Below the pieces are notes generated by a model that made no database searches, had not been told where the DNA came from, and worked only from the letters and a program-made list of their open reading frames with translations. From SG8-30 sp963695155 (lineage in GTDB: Bacteria; Pseudomonadota; Gammaproteobacteria; Steroidobacterales; Steroidobacteraceae), in assembly GCA_963695155.1 (NCBI GenBank), contig CAVOGD010000004.1, forward strand, positions 1 through 51,427: DNA of 51,427 bases. The letters are read 5' to 3'. Positions 51,403 through 51,427 of the stretch are shown in pieces. A program made the translations under genes and the position numbers. Each line of letters begins with the position of its first letter. The first letter of the stretch is position 1.

Positions 51403-51427
51403 GGGGATCGGCGTCCGATGCCTGCGC

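Overview
The window is about 51 kb of very GC-rich, densely packed bacterial chromosome. Gene content and order point to a gammaproteobacterium. Markers are hemC-hemD beside an AlgZ/AlgR-type two-component pair, the block dsbA-like / cytochrome c4 / engB / polA, ubiD, ubiK next to comM, a class I fumarase and an LptM-like lipoprotein. I cannot assign it to genus. No phage, plasmid, insertion sequence or CRISPR array is visible. Accessory traits are small: a vapBC-type toxin-antitoxin pair, an arsenic resistance pair, and a dispersed GGGGTCTGACCCC repeat family that fills several intergenic regions.

Layout. 1-6.9 kb: an inositol-monophosphatase-family phosphatase, an exported isoaspartyl peptidase, a frameshifted Crp/Fnr regulator, and a TetR-HlyD-ABC-permease operon with a palindromic operator. 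6.9-9.5 kb: an RNA-binding protein with a long leader, repeat-filled spacer DNA, ubiD. 9.5-16.1 kb (mostly minus strand): NAD-epimerase, hemD, hemC, a bactofilin-like membrane protein on plus, then algR, algZ and a 3-hydroxyisobutyrate-dehydrogenase-like enzyme. 16.1-20.1 kb: DUF4124 protein, ubiK, a frameshifted comM, a SnoaL-like lipoprotein, a cytochrome c5-like protein. 20.2-20.75 kb: tRNA-Arg(CCG) followed by ~200-bp tandem repeats that carry the last 19 nt of the tRNA. 20.8-24.6 kb: small enzymes and membrane proteins, then CorA. 24.6-30.1 kb: dsbA-like, cytochrome c4, engB, a candidate small RNA with a sigma-E-type promoter, polA, lptM. 30.2-32.9 kb: thioesterase, fumarylpyruvate hydrolase and maleylpyruvate isomerase, a duplicated-domain secreted protein. 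33-39 kb: envelope proteins of unknown role (WG-repeat, FecR-domain, Cys-rich coiled-coil, TPR-PDZ). 39-44 kb: fumarase, vapBC, a lipoprotein with a glycine-zipper-like region, arsR-arsM, and a 54-bp x 4 repeat array. 44-51.4 kb: PEP-CTERM protein, DUF5666-like lipoprotein, DUF4412-like protein, a membrane spermidine-synthase-like protein (frameshifted) and a broken pcm at the window end.

How the parts work together. Haem synthesis (HemC, HemD), c-type cytochromes, ubiquinone synthesis (UbiD, UbiK) and fumarase fit a respiring aerobe. AlgZ/AlgR and the sigma-E-type promoter between polA and engB suggest envelope-stress control resembling the Pseudomonas AlgU/ErsA arrangement. The arsR-arsM pair methylates arsenite.

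Quality caution. Four otherwise intact genes each contain exactly one extra base, and the terminal pcm contains several indels in both directions. I read most of these as sequencing or assembly errors, not biology.
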